Shown: positions 18,408 through 27,854 of the stretch, piece by piece
Layout: each line of letters starts with the position of its first letter
Position numbering within the stretch: the first letter of the stretch is position 1
Assembly (NCBI RefSeq): GCF_016464375.1
Contig: NZ_JADDIU010000010.1
Coordinates: 90,853-154,852, forward strand
From: Bacillus renqingensis
GTDB lineage: Bacteria > Bacillota > Bacilli > Bacillales > Cytobacillaceae
Direction: 5' to 3'
Length of the DNA: 64,000 bases
Made by a program: the position numbers and the translations under genes
The notes under the pieces: model-generated
Told to the model about the DNA's origin: nothing
The model's database searches: none
What the model saw: only the letters and a program-made list of their open reading frames with translations

Positions 18408-18446
18408 ACATATAAGTATATATAAGGACATATAAATATATATACT
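18408..18446. promoter_or_regulatory. Paired AT-rich repeats, likely operator for the operon's GntR regulator
   Basis: Two 17-base copies of ACATATA-A/G-TATATATA (18408-18424 and 18428-18444) differ at a single position and are spaced by 20 bases, about two DNA turns. They also contain a 10-bp inverted repeat, AGTATATATA (18415-18424) and TATATATACT (18437-18446). They begin where transcription should start, a good roadblock position. The GntR/HutC gene at the end of the operon is the obvious candidate binder. Confidence 0.5.
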
Positions 18447-18478
18447 GAGTCTATTGTTTACTTGGAGGAATTCCTTTG

Positions 18479-19363
18479 ATGAAAGTTTTAGGAATAGGTG
18501 ACAATGTTTGCGATATTTATCTTGACTCAAACAAAATGTACCCTGGAGGACAAGCATTAAATTTTGCAGTGTATGCGAAGCAGCTTGGGATGGATTCAGC
18601 CTATATGGGTGTATTTGGAAATGATGAAATAGCGAAGCATATATTGAATACCTTGGATAGGCTTGGGATTGAACGCAATTATTGTCGACAATATGAAGGA
18701 GAAAATGGATATGCGATTGTAAAAATGGTAAATGGGGACAGGGTTTTTATAAAGAGTAACCGTGGTGGAGTCCTAAAAGAAAAACCGATTGTCTTGGATA
18801 GTCATGATAAACAGTATATTAAAAACTTTGATTTGGTTCATACCAGTAATAATAGTTATTTTAATAACCAGCTTCTACCAATATACGAATTAGGTATCCC
18901 CATTTCCTATGACTTTTCAGACAAATGGAACGTATGGGAAACCACTAAAGAAATCAGTCCATATTTAGAGTTTGGGTTTATTTCATGCAGTTCCTTTTCT
19001 CTTGATGAAAGTAAAGAGATATGCAAAAAAATCCATGAACACGGTTGCCGAATTACTATTGCAACAATGGGCAGTAAAGGGGCTTTGTTATATGACGGGG
19101 AGGTGATGTTATTTCAACAAGCAAAGGTTGTTGAAGCGATCGATACTCTCGGCGCTGGTGATTCTTTTGCAGCAGGCTTCTTAGTTCATTTCCTTGAGGA
19201 AATGAAAAACAATCCGGATAGGGAAAAGAACAATGTGGAATTTCGAAGAGAATTATATAAAAGGGCTTTGGAGCAAGCTTCCCTATTTGCTGCTAATACC
19301 TGCCTGTTAAGAGGAGCATTCGGTCATGGGGTAGATATTCCGGAAACTGTAAAATGTGTTTAA
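18479..19363 (+). CDS. frlD: PfkB-family sugar kinase, FrlD-like fructosamine 6-kinase
   Basis: Ribokinase/PfkB-fold kinase of 294 aa. The N-terminal MKVLGIGDNVCDIY and YPGGQALNFAVYAKQLG with GVFGNDEIAKHI are the sugar-binding region, and DTLGAGDSFAAGF (about residue 222-234) is the ATP-binding/catalytic base signature. Length and wording resemble FrlD, which phosphorylates fructosamines such as fructoselysine on C6. The nearby FrlB-like SIS gene supports this over a general fructokinase role. ATG 18479 is 11 bases from GGAGG; TTG 18476 is an alternative one codon earlier. It is the first gene after a strong promoter and paired operator repeats. Confidence 0.78.
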   Translation: MKVLGIGDNVCDIYLDSNKMYPGGQALNFAVYAKQLGMDSAYMGVFGNDEIAKHILNTLDRLGIERNYCRQYEGENGYAIVKMVNGDRVFIKSNRGGVLKEKPIVLDSHDKQYIKNFDLVHTSNNSYFNNQLLPIYELGIPISYDFSDKWNVWETTKEISPYLEFGFISCSSFSLDESKEICKKIHEHGCRITIATMGSKGALLYDGEVMLFQQAKVVEAIDTLGAGDSFAAGFLVHFLEEMKNNPDREKNNVEFRRELYKRALEQASLFAANTCLLRGAFGHGVDIPETVKCV

Positions 19364-19411
19364 TTAACAATATTTGTATTTTAATAGCGAATCAGGAAGA
19401 TGGTGAAGATT

Positions 19412-21484
19412 ATGAATTATATGATTGGGGTAGATGTAGGAGGTACATTTACTGATTTCTCATTGTATGACAAAAAAGAGAAGACTTTGGTTCATTATAA
19501 AAACAGTTCCACACCAGAAGATCCTTCTAAGGCAATCGTAAGCGGTATTTTACATCTATTAAAAGAATACTCTATTAAACCAGATCAGGTAAGCTATCTC
19601 GCCCATGGTACTACAGTTGCGACTAACGCTTTAATCGAAAAAAAAGGTGCACGAGTTGGTTTAATTACGACTAAAGGATTCAAAGACTTAATGGAGATTG
19701 GGTGGCAAAAGCGGCCATCATTATACAACCTTCTGAAAGAAAAGCCCAAAAGCCTTATTCCTCCAGGATTGAAATGTGAAGTGGAAGAAAGAATCTTTTT
19801 TGACGGGACGATAGATATCGAGCTTAATGAAAAGGATGTACGGGAAGTTGTCAGGTATCTGAAAAGTAAAGAGGTAGAAGCCATTGCGGTTTGTACACTA
19901 TTTTCCTTTATAAATCCGGTCCATGAAAGACGAATTAAGGAAATTATTACAGAGGAATTTCCTGAAGTCTATGTCACGTTATCCTCAGAACTTGTGCCTG
20001 AATTTCGAGAATATTCCCGTATGAGTACGGCTGTTCTAAATGCCTATTTGGGTCCTGTTATGGAGAAATACATAGACAAATTTGAAAAGTCAATCGAAAA
20101 TACGGGAATAAAAGTTGCACCTTATGTGACACAATCAAATGGTTCAGTAATATCGATAGCAGAAACGATTAATTCCCCGATAAAGACTGCGGTATCAGGA
20201 CCAAGTGCAGGAGTGATTGGTGCAAGTTATATTGCGGGTCAATGTAATATTAATAAGATTATTACATTTGACATGGGTGGAACAAGCATTGATGTCAGTT
20301 TAATAGAAAATGGGAAAACCATCATATCAAATGAGCGTTTAATTGAAGGATACCCTGCGAGAATACCGATGATCGATATTGTGACAGTTGGGGCTGGTGG
20401 GGGATCTATCGGCAGAATTGATGAAGGTGGAGCTCTGAAAGTCGGACCGGAAAGTGCCGGAGCAAAACCAGGACCGGCTAGTTATATGCGTGGTGGAACA
20501 AAACCGACCGTTACAGATGCCAATGTAATATTGGGAAAATTGAACCCAAAAAGAATTCTTGGCGGCAGGATGGAGATAGATCGAAGTCTTGCTGTGAAGG
20601 CCATTGATGAACATATTTGCCAGCATTCAACATTAAATCTGCAGGAGGCTGCCGCCGGTATTATTTCAGTCGTGAACTCGAACATGATACGTGCCATAAG
20701 GGTAGTATCAGTGGAAAGAGGTTATGACCCACGGGAATTTACCCTAATGGCTTTTGGAGGAGCAGGCCCGCTGCATGCATGTGAGGTAGCACAAAAGATG
20801 GGGATTCACGCCGTTTTAATTCCACCTTCTCCAGGAACCCTTTGTTCACTTGGTTTGTTAATGGCAGATACAAAATTTGATTTCACTCGTTCAAACGTCA
20901 TGACAGCAGACATCGAAAATATGGAATCTGTCCGGAATATCTTTCATCAGATGATGGAGGAAGGCAATGCTTTGTTGGATAAAGAAAATATAGATGAGCA
21001 AGACAGAATTTTTAATTGTAGTATTGAATGCCGATATGAAAAGCAAAACTTTGAAATTCCAATTGAAGTAGATCCGAATATGACCGCCCAGGCATTGAAT
21101 GAAATGATAGAAGAATTTCACCAACAGCATAATAAATTATATGGATATTACAATGAAAATAAACGAGTGCAGATGGTAAATTACCGAGTGAGTGCCGTTG
21201 GCATTATAGAAAAACCCAATTTGGGGAAACAGCAAATAAATGCTATGGCACAACCTCCTAAACCGATCGAGGTACGGGAAGTATTCTTTGAGGGTCAAGA
21301 GGATTATCACTCCACAAATGTCTATCAAAGAAGTGAAATTGAACCTGGTTGTTCCATTCATGGACCTGCCATTATAGAGGAAATGGATTCGACAACCATC
21401 ATTCCGCCAGAGTGGTTGGCGAATATTGACGAATTTAACAATATAAAAGCGACTTATCTAGGGGGTGAAAGAGATGAGAAATAA
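19412..21484 (+). CDS. hyuA: Hydantoinase/oxoprolinase subunit A (HyuA family)
   Basis: ATP-dependent lactam or hydantoin ring-opening enzyme, subunit A, 690 aa. It begins with the ASKHA-type phosphate motif IGVDVGGTFTDF, followed by AHGTTVATNALIE (about 70), the second nucleotide motif ITFDMGGTSIDVS (about 290), GAGGGSIG and the C-terminal adenosine region AFGGAGPLHACEVA. These are typical of HyuA, 5-oxoprolinase A and acetone carboxylase beta subunits. ATG 19412 is chosen; an ATG at 19400 sits almost on the AGGAAG site, and ATG 19421 is also possible. It overlaps the HyuB start by 11 bases, so the two form one enzyme. Its presence in a fructosamine operon is unusual and suggests a cyclised amino compound as substrate. 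Confidence 0.87.
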   Translation: MNYMIGVDVGGTFTDFSLYDKKEKTLVHYKNSSTPEDPSKAIVSGILHLLKEYSIKPDQVSYLAHGTTVATNALIEKKGARVGLITTKGFKDLMEIGWQKRPSLYNLLKEKPKSLIPPGLKCEVEERIFFDGTIDIELNEKDVREVVRYLKSKEVEAIAVCTLFSFINPVHERRIKEIITEEFPEVYVTLSSELVPEFREYSRMSTAVLNAYLGPVMEKYIDKFEKSIENTGIKVAPYVTQSNGSVISIAETINSPIKTAVSGPSAGVIGASYIAGQCNINKIITFDMGGTSIDVSLIENGKTIISNERLIEGYPARIPMIDIVTVGAGGGSIGRIDEGGALKVGPESAGAKPGPASYMRGGTKPTVTDANVILGKLNPKRILGGRMEIDRSLAVKAIDEHICQHSTLNLQEAAAGIISVVNSNMIRAIRVVSVERGYDPREFTLMAFGGAGPLHACEVAQKMGIHAVLIPPSPGTLCSLGLLMADTKFDFTRSNVMTADIENMESVRNIFHQMMEEGNALLDKENIDEQDRIFNCSIECRYEKQNFEIPIEVDPNMTAQALNEMIEEFHQQHNKLYGYYNENKRVQMVNYRVSAVGIIEKPNLGKQQINAMAQPPKPIEVREVFFEGQEDYHSTNVYQRSEIEPGCSIHGPAIIEEMDSTTIIPPEWLANIDEFNNIKATYLGGERDEK

Positions 21485-23189
21485 AGTAGATGCCGTAACG
21501 GTTGAAATAGTGGGAAATCTTTTGCTGTCTATTGCGGAAGAAATGGGAATTGCCATCATCAAGAGTGCTTATTCCACGAATATAAAAGAGCGTAGAGACA
21601 TTTCTACAGCAGTTTTTGATCCTAAAGGTAACATGGTTGCACAAGCAGAACATGTCCCCATGCATTTGGGATCCTTATTAAGTATTATTAAAGAAGTTTA
21701 CAAAAAATATCCGCGGGAAACGATTAAGCCTGGAGATATGTTCATAGGTAATGATCCGTATAATGGTGGTGGAACGCATCTTCCAGATATCACCATCGTT
21801 GCGCCGGTCTTTGTGAAAGAAAAAATGATCGGCTGGGTGGCAAATCTAGCCCATCATAGTGATGTGGGCGGAAAGGTACCTGGATCAACATCGGGTGATG
21901 CCGTAAGTATATTTCAAGAGGGACTTAAGATTCCGATATCTAGAGTATGTCAGAATGACAAACCAAACGAGGAAATTATCCAATTTGTGTTAGTAAATAG
22001 TCGTATCCCTGAGGAACGTTATGGGGATTTGAATGCCCAAATCGCAGCTAACCGTGTAGGCGGCAGACGTTTACTTGAAGCTTATGAAATATACGGAGAC
22101 CTATTGGTAGATAGCATGTATGAACTCCAGGACTATGCAGAGAGAAGACTGAGAGCTGGTATATCAAAGCTTAAAGACGGTGTTTATGAATTTACAGATT
22201 TCATGGATGACGCGGGAGTGGCTAGTCCTGATCCAATCCGGATTTCAGTAAAGATTAGCATTCATGGTGATACGATGGATTTGGATTTTACTGGTACGAG
22301 TAAACAAGTCGAGGGTCCAATCAATGTTACATATAACGGTCTCCTCGCAACGGTATTTTACTCATTAAAAGCATTAATAGATCCGGAAATACCATCTAAT
22401 GCTGGTATCTATCGAGTATTTAATATCATAGTTGAACCTGGCCTTATTATTAATGCACAAAATCCTGCACCAGTAGGAGCACGAATCGATACATGTATGC
22501 GTGTGGCAGATGTTATTTTTGGGGCGATGGCTCAAGTTGTGCCGGAAAGAGCCATTGCCGGATGTAATAGTTCATGTACGACGGCTGTTTTCAGTGGAAG
22601 TGATCCCAATGATACGAATCACTTCTTTGTGTACCTTGAAACAATTGCCGGGGGTTCAGGTGCAAGCATGCATGCAGATGGACTAAATGGAGTACAAGTC
22701 CATTTGACAAACACCTCAAATTTACCTATTGAAGCATTGGAAATGGAATTCCCACTAGTTGTTGTCCGGGAGTATTCATTTATTCCAGATAGTGGAGGAG
22801 CAGGTCAATTTAGAGGCGGTCAAGGAATTTGCAGAAAATTTGAATCTCGGTTTGACAATGTGTCTTTTACCGGCTTAGGAGATAGACAAAAATTCGCTCC
22901 GTGGGGACTCAATGGTGGCGGAGATGGCGCCGGTGGTATGTACTATTTGGAACGAACGGATGGGACTACCGAAAGACTTCCATCGAAATGTTCAGATATT
23001 GTTCTAAATACAGGAGATGTCGTAACCATTAAAACCCCTGGTGCGGGAGGATATGGAGAGCCGAAGCGGAGGAATCCAAATTCCGTACTAATAGACGTTA
23101 TTGAAAATAAAGTAACAATCAATAAGGCCTTTGAGCAATATGGAGTCAAAATTAAGCAAGTAGGAAACGATTATAAAATCGTAGAATAA
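21474..23189 (+). CDS. hyuB: Hydantoinase/oxoprolinase subunit B (HyuB family)
   Basis: Partner subunit of the HyuA protein, 571 aa, the usual length of the HyuB family. Recognisable segments are VEIVGNLLLSIAEEMGIAI at the N-terminus, GNDPYNGGGTHLPDIT (about 85-100), WVANLAHHSDVGGKVPGS (about 120-135), DLDFTGTS and GGAGQFRGGQG near residue 440, and a C-terminal TPGAGGYG. It carries the putative metal site (the HLPD and AHHSD histidines/aspartates). ATG 21474 is chosen with AGGGGGTGA upstream; GTG 21465 lies within that site. Together HyuA and HyuB hydrolyse a cyclic amide with ATP; substrate (5-oxoproline, hydantoin or imidazolone-like) is not readable from sequence. Confidence 0.87.
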   Translation: MRNKVDAVTVEIVGNLLLSIAEEMGIAIIKSAYSTNIKERRDISTAVFDPKGNMVAQAEHVPMHLGSLLSIIKEVYKKYPRETIKPGDMFIGNDPYNGGGTHLPDITIVAPVFVKEKMIGWVANLAHHSDVGGKVPGSTSGDAVSIFQEGLKIPISRVCQNDKPNEEIIQFVLVNSRIPEERYGDLNAQIAANRVGGRRLLEAYEIYGDLLVDSMYELQDYAERRLRAGISKLKDGVYEFTDFMDDAGVASPDPIRISVKISIHGDTMDLDFTGTSKQVEGPINVTYNGLLATVFYSLKALIDPEIPSNAGIYRVFNIIVEPGLIINAQNPAPVGARIDTCMRVADVIFGAMAQVVPERAIAGCNSSCTTAVFSGSDPNDTNHFFVYLETIAGGSGASMHADGLNGVQVHLTNTSNLPIEALEMEFPLVVVREYSFIPDSGGAGQFRGGQGICRKFESRFDNVSFTGLGDRQKFAPWGLNGGGDGAGGMYYLERTDGTTERLPSKCSDIVLNTGDVVTIKTPGAGGYGEPKRRNPNSVLIDVIENKVTINKAFEQYGVKIKQVGNDYKIVE

Positions 23190-23222
23190 AGCGGGTATAA
23201 ACCCAACAATCGGAGGAGAATC

Positions 23223-24194
23223 ATGGAAGTAAAAGAGATTATTCATACTATTAAAACAAAAGTAGATAAGACGGGAGGGTTGAAACATGTATATTTTGTA
23301 GCCTGTGGCGGATCTCAAGCTGCGATTTTTGGCGGGTTCTATTTACTAAATAAAGAAGCCAAAACATTTGGTACATCGATCTATAATAGTAACGAGTTTG
23401 TTCATGCAACACCAGCTATGCTAGATGAAAGATGTATCGTTGTACTTTGCTCATTAAATGCGACGAAGGAGACAGTTGAAGCCGTTAAAGTTGCCAGGGA
23501 AAAAGGAGCAAATACTATTGCCATGACCGGATTTCCAACAACGGAGATGGCTAAGGCGGGTGAGTACGTTGTAGTCTACTCAAATGGGGAGAACCAGGTC
23601 TACAGCCAGGGGAATCAGGCAAATGCTTTAAGAATTGGATTTGAAATCCTGAATCAATTTGAAGAATATGCGAATTACGAGGCTGCTATTGAAGCATTTT
23701 CAAAGATTGACCACATTGTTAGTAATGGCAAAAAGTATATTGATAGAATAGCCAATAATTTTGCTGAGGAATACAAGGATGACGAGATTTTCTATGTGAT
23801 GGCCAGCGGTCCTGCCTATAGTACTGCTTATACAATGAGCTATTGTCATTTGATGGAGATGCAGTGGAAACATGCCATCCCAATGCATTCTGGTGAATAT
23901 TTCCATGGGCCATTTGAAACAACGGACAAAAATCTTCCAATCATTTTATTAATGAGTGAAGGAAGTACACGTCCACTGGATGAAAGAGCTTTAACCTTTT
24001 TAAATCGATATGCAAAAAGAGTTACGGTGATTGATGTAAAAGAACTCGGAATAAATATAATAGATGATCGTGTTGTGGAGTACTTTAATTCAGTCATTTT
24101 GATTCCAATTGAACGTGAAATTGTCGGAAGAATGGCACAATTGAGGAATCATTCAATGGATCAACGCAGATACATGTGGAAGGTGGAGTATTAA
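23223..24194 (+). CDS. frlB: SIS-domain sugar isomerase, FrlB-like fructosamine-6-phosphate deglycase
   Basis: Cytosolic SIS-domain protein of 323 aa resembling FrlB, which splits fructosamine 6-phosphate into glucose 6-phosphate and the free amine. It has two SIS halves: the first with FVACGGSQAAIFGG and CSLNATKETVEAVKVA (about residues 20-100), the second with YVMASGPAYSTAYTM (about 193) and the catalytic region HSGEYFHGPFE (about 224-234), where the Glu and His are expected to act. The C-terminal HSMDQRRYMWKVEY also resembles FrlB proteins. It starts 33 bases after HyuB with CGGAGGAG. Partnered with the kinase at 18479 it gives a complete fructosamine pathway. Glucosamine-6-phosphate deaminase activity is a less likely alternative. 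Confidence 0.8.
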   Translation: MEVKEIIHTIKTKVDKTGGLKHVYFVACGGSQAAIFGGFYLLNKEAKTFGTSIYNSNEFVHATPAMLDERCIVVLCSLNATKETVEAVKVAREKGANTIAMTGFPTTEMAKAGEYVVVYSNGENQVYSQGNQANALRIGFEILNQFEEYANYEAAIEAFSKIDHIVSNGKKYIDRIANNFAEEYKDDEIFYVMASGPAYSTAYTMSYCHLMEMQWKHAIPMHSGEYFHGPFETTDKNLPIILLMSEGSTRPLDERALTFLNRYAKRVTVIDVKELGINIIDDRVVEYFNSVILIPIEREIVGRMAQLRNHSMDQRRYMWKVEY

Positions 24195-24230
24195 GTTGTT
24201 ATATTTTAAAGAAATAATGTGGGTGGTGTA

Positions 24231-25184
24231 ATGAAAAGGTATATTTCACGTCGAATATTAGTTTCAATCCCGACGTTTTTTGGGATAACGATTTTAGTTT
24301 TCTTAGTATCGTCTTTAGCATCTGGCAGTCCACTTGAGTTGTTATTGAGCAACCAGAATATATCCGAGGCCGAAATTAAACGGCAGAGCATTAAACTTGG
24401 ACTTGATCAGCCCCTCTATATTCAATATTTTAAGTGGATGGGTAATATGCTGACCGGTAATCTTGGTGAATCTTATCGCACAATGCAACCAGTTATGGAC
24501 ATGATCATCAACGGCTTAGGCGCTACTTTCCTGTTAGCAATAACAGCAGTCATATTGGCATGTCTCATTTCACTGCCATTTGGTATTCAATCTGCAAGAT
24601 ATCAAAATAAGGCGTGGGACAATATTTCGTCTGTTTTTTCCTTTTTTGCTACTTCAACGCCAAGCTTTTTTCTGGGATTAGTTTTTTTATACTTCTTCTC
24701 TGTGAAATTGAAAATATTGCCGATTGGGGGAATGAATGATATTGGTCAAGAGAATAATGTTCTATCATTGCTGAAGCACTTAATTATGCCAGCGATTATT
24801 CTCTCATTTCAAATGGTTGGAACGTTGATCCAGTTTATAAGAAGCAGCATGTTAGAAGTAATGAAAGAAGATTATGTAAGGACGGCTAGAGCAAAGGGGT
24901 TGAAAGAAAGAGTTGTCATCATCAAGCATGTGTTGAGAAATTCACTAATTCCGGTTGTAACCTATTTGGGGATGGAAATTCCGTTATTGTTAGGGGGAGC
25001 TGTAGTAACTGAACAGGTATTTTCTTGGCCTGGCCTTGGACTCCTAATGATTAAATCGATTGCAGCCCGGGACTATCCGGTAGTATTAGGAATTACAGTA
25101 CTAGTTGCAGTAGCGGTTTTGGTATTTAATATTATAACCGATTTAATTTATGGATTGTTAGATCCTAGAATTCGCTATGATTAG
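24231..25184 (+). CDS. dppB: Peptide ABC transporter permease, DppB/OppB type
   Basis: Inner-membrane permease of 317 aa with about six hydrophobic helices. The N-terminal RYISRRILVSIPTFFGITILVF is the typical first helix of DppB/OppB, and the EAA loop is visible as YVRTARAKGLKERVVIIKHVLRNSLIPV (about residues 205-235). ATG 24231 is preferred; a GTG at 24219 is in frame but poorly placed. It forms the translocation channel with the next gene product. The five transporter genes are complete, with an M20-like gene inserted between the binding protein and the ATPases. Confidence 0.9.
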   Translation: MKRYISRRILVSIPTFFGITILVFLVSSLASGSPLELLLSNQNISEAEIKRQSIKLGLDQPLYIQYFKWMGNMLTGNLGESYRTMQPVMDMIINGLGATFLLAITAVILACLISLPFGIQSARYQNKAWDNISSVFSFFATSTPSFFLGLVFLYFFSVKLKILPIGGMNDIGQENNVLSLLKHLIMPAIILSFQMVGTLIQFIRSSMLEVMKEDYVRTARAKGLKERVVIIKHVLRNSLIPVVTYLGMEIPLLLGGAVVTEQVFSWPGLGLLMIKSIAARDYPVVLGITVLVAVAVLVFNIITDLIYGLLDPRIRYD

Positions 25185-25202
25185 TTAGGAGATATTGAAT
25201 CT

Positions 25203-26069
25203 ATGAATAATAACAGAAAAAAGTCAATGTTTATTAATTTTATAAAGCGGTTTTGTAAAAACAAACTTGCTGTTGCCGGATTCATTGTTCTCGTTTTGAT
25301 ATCTCTGTTAGTCATCATTCTTCCGCCCTTTTTGACGTATTCCGAGTCGGAAATAGACCCCTTGGCATTTAGTTCGCCACCAAGCAGTACACATTTATTA
25401 GGTGGGGATGATGTTGGCAGGGATGTCTTCAGTCGGTTGGTGTATGGTGGACGGGTATCTCTATTTGTAGGATTACTCTCGACATTTATAAGTGTCTTAA
25501 TTGGAATTCCATTAGGGATTATAGCTGCATTCTATAGAGGGATTTTCGAGAGTATCATCATGAGACTGTCAGATGTATTTTTGTCATTCCCTTCAATTAT
25601 ATTAATCTTATTTTTAGTTTCCATTTTTGGACCGTCGATTATTACCGTAACAGTTGTAATTGGGGTTTTAGGATGGCCTTTATTTGCAAGGCTCATATTT
25701 GGAACGGTATTAAGCATTAGGGAAAAAGATTATATTGAGGGAGCAGTAGCAATTGGAGAAACGGTTCGTAGCATTATTTTTAAGTATATTTTACCCAATG
25801 CCATCGCACCCATTTTAATCCAAATTACTTTTAGAATTGCTGCTGCCATCGTTCTTGAATCTTCATTAAGCTTTCTAGGAATGGGGGTACAACCTCCAGC
25901 CGCATCATGGGGCAATATGCTGTATAATGCACAATCTATTACGATTCTAACCGATAAACCTTGGATGTGGTTACCACCGGGGATTGCTCTACTTGTGACA
26001 ATATTATCAATAAATTTTGTCGGTAATGGCCTTAGGGATGCATTGGATCCGAAGACAAAGATTTCGTAA
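25203..26069 (+). CDS. dppC: Peptide ABC transporter permease, DppC/OppC type
   Basis: Second channel subunit, 288 aa. It has the N-terminal cytoplasmic stretch and first helix LAVAGFIVLVLISLLVIILPP, then the DppC-specific periplasmic-loop motif HLLGGDDVGRDVFSRLVYGGRVSL (about 60-85), five further helices and the EAA loop around GAVAIGETVRSIIFKYILPNAIAPI (about 180-205). It starts 18 bases after the DppB stop with TTAGGAGAT. It pairs with the 24231 product to import peptides or peptide-like conjugates. Confidence 0.9.
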   Translation: MNNNRKKSMFINFIKRFCKNKLAVAGFIVLVLISLLVIILPPFLTYSESEIDPLAFSSPPSSTHLLGGDDVGRDVFSRLVYGGRVSLFVGLLSTFISVLIGIPLGIIAAFYRGIFESIIMRLSDVFLSFPSIILILFLVSIFGPSIITVTVVIGVLGWPLFARLIFGTVLSIREKDYIEGAVAIGETVRSIIFKYILPNAIAPILIQITFRIAAAIVLESSLSFLGMGVQPPAASWGNMLYNAQSITILTDKPWMWLPPGIALLVTILSINFVGNGLRDALDPKTKIS

Positions 26070-26101
26070 GACCTATCCAAAAATAAGAAGGAGTGCAGAG
26101 G

Positions 26102-27736
26102 ATGAACAAAAAGGTAAAAGTTTTTTTCCTAGTACTACTAATTGCGGTTTTTTCACTTGCGGGATGTAGCAGTAACCAAGAAGTCAAACAGGAACCTACT
26201 AAAAACCAAGGTGCCCATGGAAAAAAAGATGGAGTTGTCACAATGGCGATAATTTCAACATGGGATACGTTAAATATTTATAATACTTCTGGAAATTATG
26301 GGAATGCGGTTGCTGATCAATTGTTTGAAAGACTTGTTTATCGAGATCATGATGGAAAGATCTTACCGAGATTAGCTCAAAATTGGGAGATGGCTGCTGA
26401 TCATAAATCAATGACCTTTAATCTAGCAAACAATGTATTATGGCATGATGGTGAAAAGCTTACAGCTGAGGATATTGTTTTTACATCTCAAGCTATGACA
26501 AGCCCAAAGGTTGATAATTATTACCGTTCTGCCTTTAACGTGCTAGCAGGAACCAATGGTGATGGTGTGGCTCAAGATCCTAAAAGTGTTGGGGCTGAAG
26601 CCGTTGATAATGACACTGTACGGTTTACTTTTAAAGAGCCGAAAGACCCTGATACGATCCTGAATGCGTTCTTAAGCTTTTTATTTGTGTTACCGAAGCA
26701 TATTCTGGATACAGGCGATTATGCGTCTATTAATAAGTCAGATTTCTGGAAGGCTCCAATTGGTGCAGGCCCATTCAAATATGTAAAAGACACAGCCGGA
26801 GAATCATTGGAGTTAGAAGCCTTTACTGATTATTATCAAGGAAGCCCAGACTTTAAAACATTAGTCGTTCGTGTAGTGCCAGCTGCCAACCTCACTGCGG
26901 GATTAATGAACGGAGATATTGATTTAGTGGCAATGGGCAGTATTCCTTTATCAGACTGGAAAACTGTAAAGAACGCCGACGGGATCGAAGCTGTCTCTGT
27001 TGAGGATTATAGTTATCAATATATGACCTTCAATTTATCCAAAGAAAATGATTCGTTTCAAGATGTGAAAGTGAGAACAGCTTTTGATAAAGCAATCAAT
27101 AAAAAGCTGCTTGTAGATAAACTGATGTTAGGCGAAGGAAGTGTAGCTGTTGGGCCTATGCCAACCTACCATCCTTATTATAATGATAAACTTAAGGCCA
27201 ATAAATATAACCCCAAGGAAGCCAAGAAATTATTGGAAGAAGCAGGATTCGATTTTAATAAAGAATATCTTATGATTGTACCTAAGGGGAACCAAGTTAG
27301 GGAACAGTCAGCGCTTTTAATCCAGCAGGATCTTGCAGCTATTGGTGTTAAGACAAAGATTGAAACCTATGACTTTGCAACATTACTATCAATGCTCAAA
27401 GATGGTAAGTTTGACCTCGGTTTATTAGGTGGCGGAAGTAACATTGACCCTGGTGAGAGTAGCGTTATATTAAAACCAGGTGATTCGAGGAATTATTCCT
27501 TACTTACCGATTCTAAATGGTATGATCTCGCAGCTAAAGGGGCTTCCCTTACGAATCTTGACGACAGAAAAAAGGCTTATGATGAATATCAACAAGCACT
27601 TGTAGAAGACCAACCATATATTTGGCTATACCATCAAAATAGTTTATGGGCACACTCTAAGCGTCTTTCAAATGTTCCGATGAATGACTTTGTTTGGTTC
27701 AATTTTGCTTCGTGGAAATGGAAGGTTTCAAAATAA
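26102..27736 (+). CDS. Peptide ABC transporter substrate-binding lipoprotein
   Basis: Extracellular binding lipoprotein of 544 aa, family 5 (DppA/OppA-like). The signal peptide runs KVKVFFLVLLIAVFSLAGC with a LAGC lipobox, Cys at about residue 21. The mature part shows the family signature around RLAQNWEMAADHKSMTFNLANNVLWHDGEKLTAEDIVFT (about residues 85-125) and KAINKKLLVDKLMLGEG (about 335). ATG 26102 is 8 bases after AAGGAG. It decides what the importer takes up; the surrounding fructosamine and hydantoinase genes suggest glycated or cyclised amino acids or dipeptides. A stem-loop follows the gene, which may raise its transcript level over the downstream genes. Confidence 0.9.
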   Translation: MNKKVKVFFLVLLIAVFSLAGCSSNQEVKQEPTKNQGAHGKKDGVVTMAIISTWDTLNIYNTSGNYGNAVADQLFERLVYRDHDGKILPRLAQNWEMAADHKSMTFNLANNVLWHDGEKLTAEDIVFTSQAMTSPKVDNYYRSAFNVLAGTNGDGVAQDPKSVGAEAVDNDTVRFTFKEPKDPDTILNAFLSFLFVLPKHILDTGDYASINKSDFWKAPIGAGPFKYVKDTAGESLELEAFTDYYQGSPDFKTLVVRVVPAANLTAGLMNGDIDLVAMGSIPLSDWKTVKNADGIEAVSVEDYSYQYMTFNLSKENDSFQDVKVRTAFDKAINKKLLVDKLMLGEGSVAVGPMPTYHPYYNDKLKANKYNPKEAKKLLEEAGFDFNKEYLMIVPKGNQVREQSALLIQQDLAAIGVKTKIETYDFATLLSMLKDGKFDLGLLGGGSNIDPGESSVILKPGDSRNYSLLTDSKWYDLAAKGASLTNLDDRKKAYDEYQQALVEDQPYIWLYHQNSLWAHSKRLSNVPMNDFVWFNFASWKWKVSK

Positions 27737-27748
27737 ATAGAATCATGG

Positions 27749-27782
27749 ATTGGCATCCTTTCGAATGTGGAAGGTGCCAATT
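27749..27782 (+). terminator. Stem-loop after the binding-protein gene
   Basis: ATTGGCATCCTT (27749-27760) pairs with AAGGTGCCAAT (27771-27781), with one G-U. No T-tract follows, so it is more likely an mRNA-stabilising or attenuating hairpin within the operon than a full terminator. Confidence 0.4.
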
Positions 27783-27854
27783 CATTAACAATCATGGATG
27801 GTAGTAAGTGAATGTTTTCAGTTTAAAAACAATAGAGAAGAGGAATGGAAAAAA

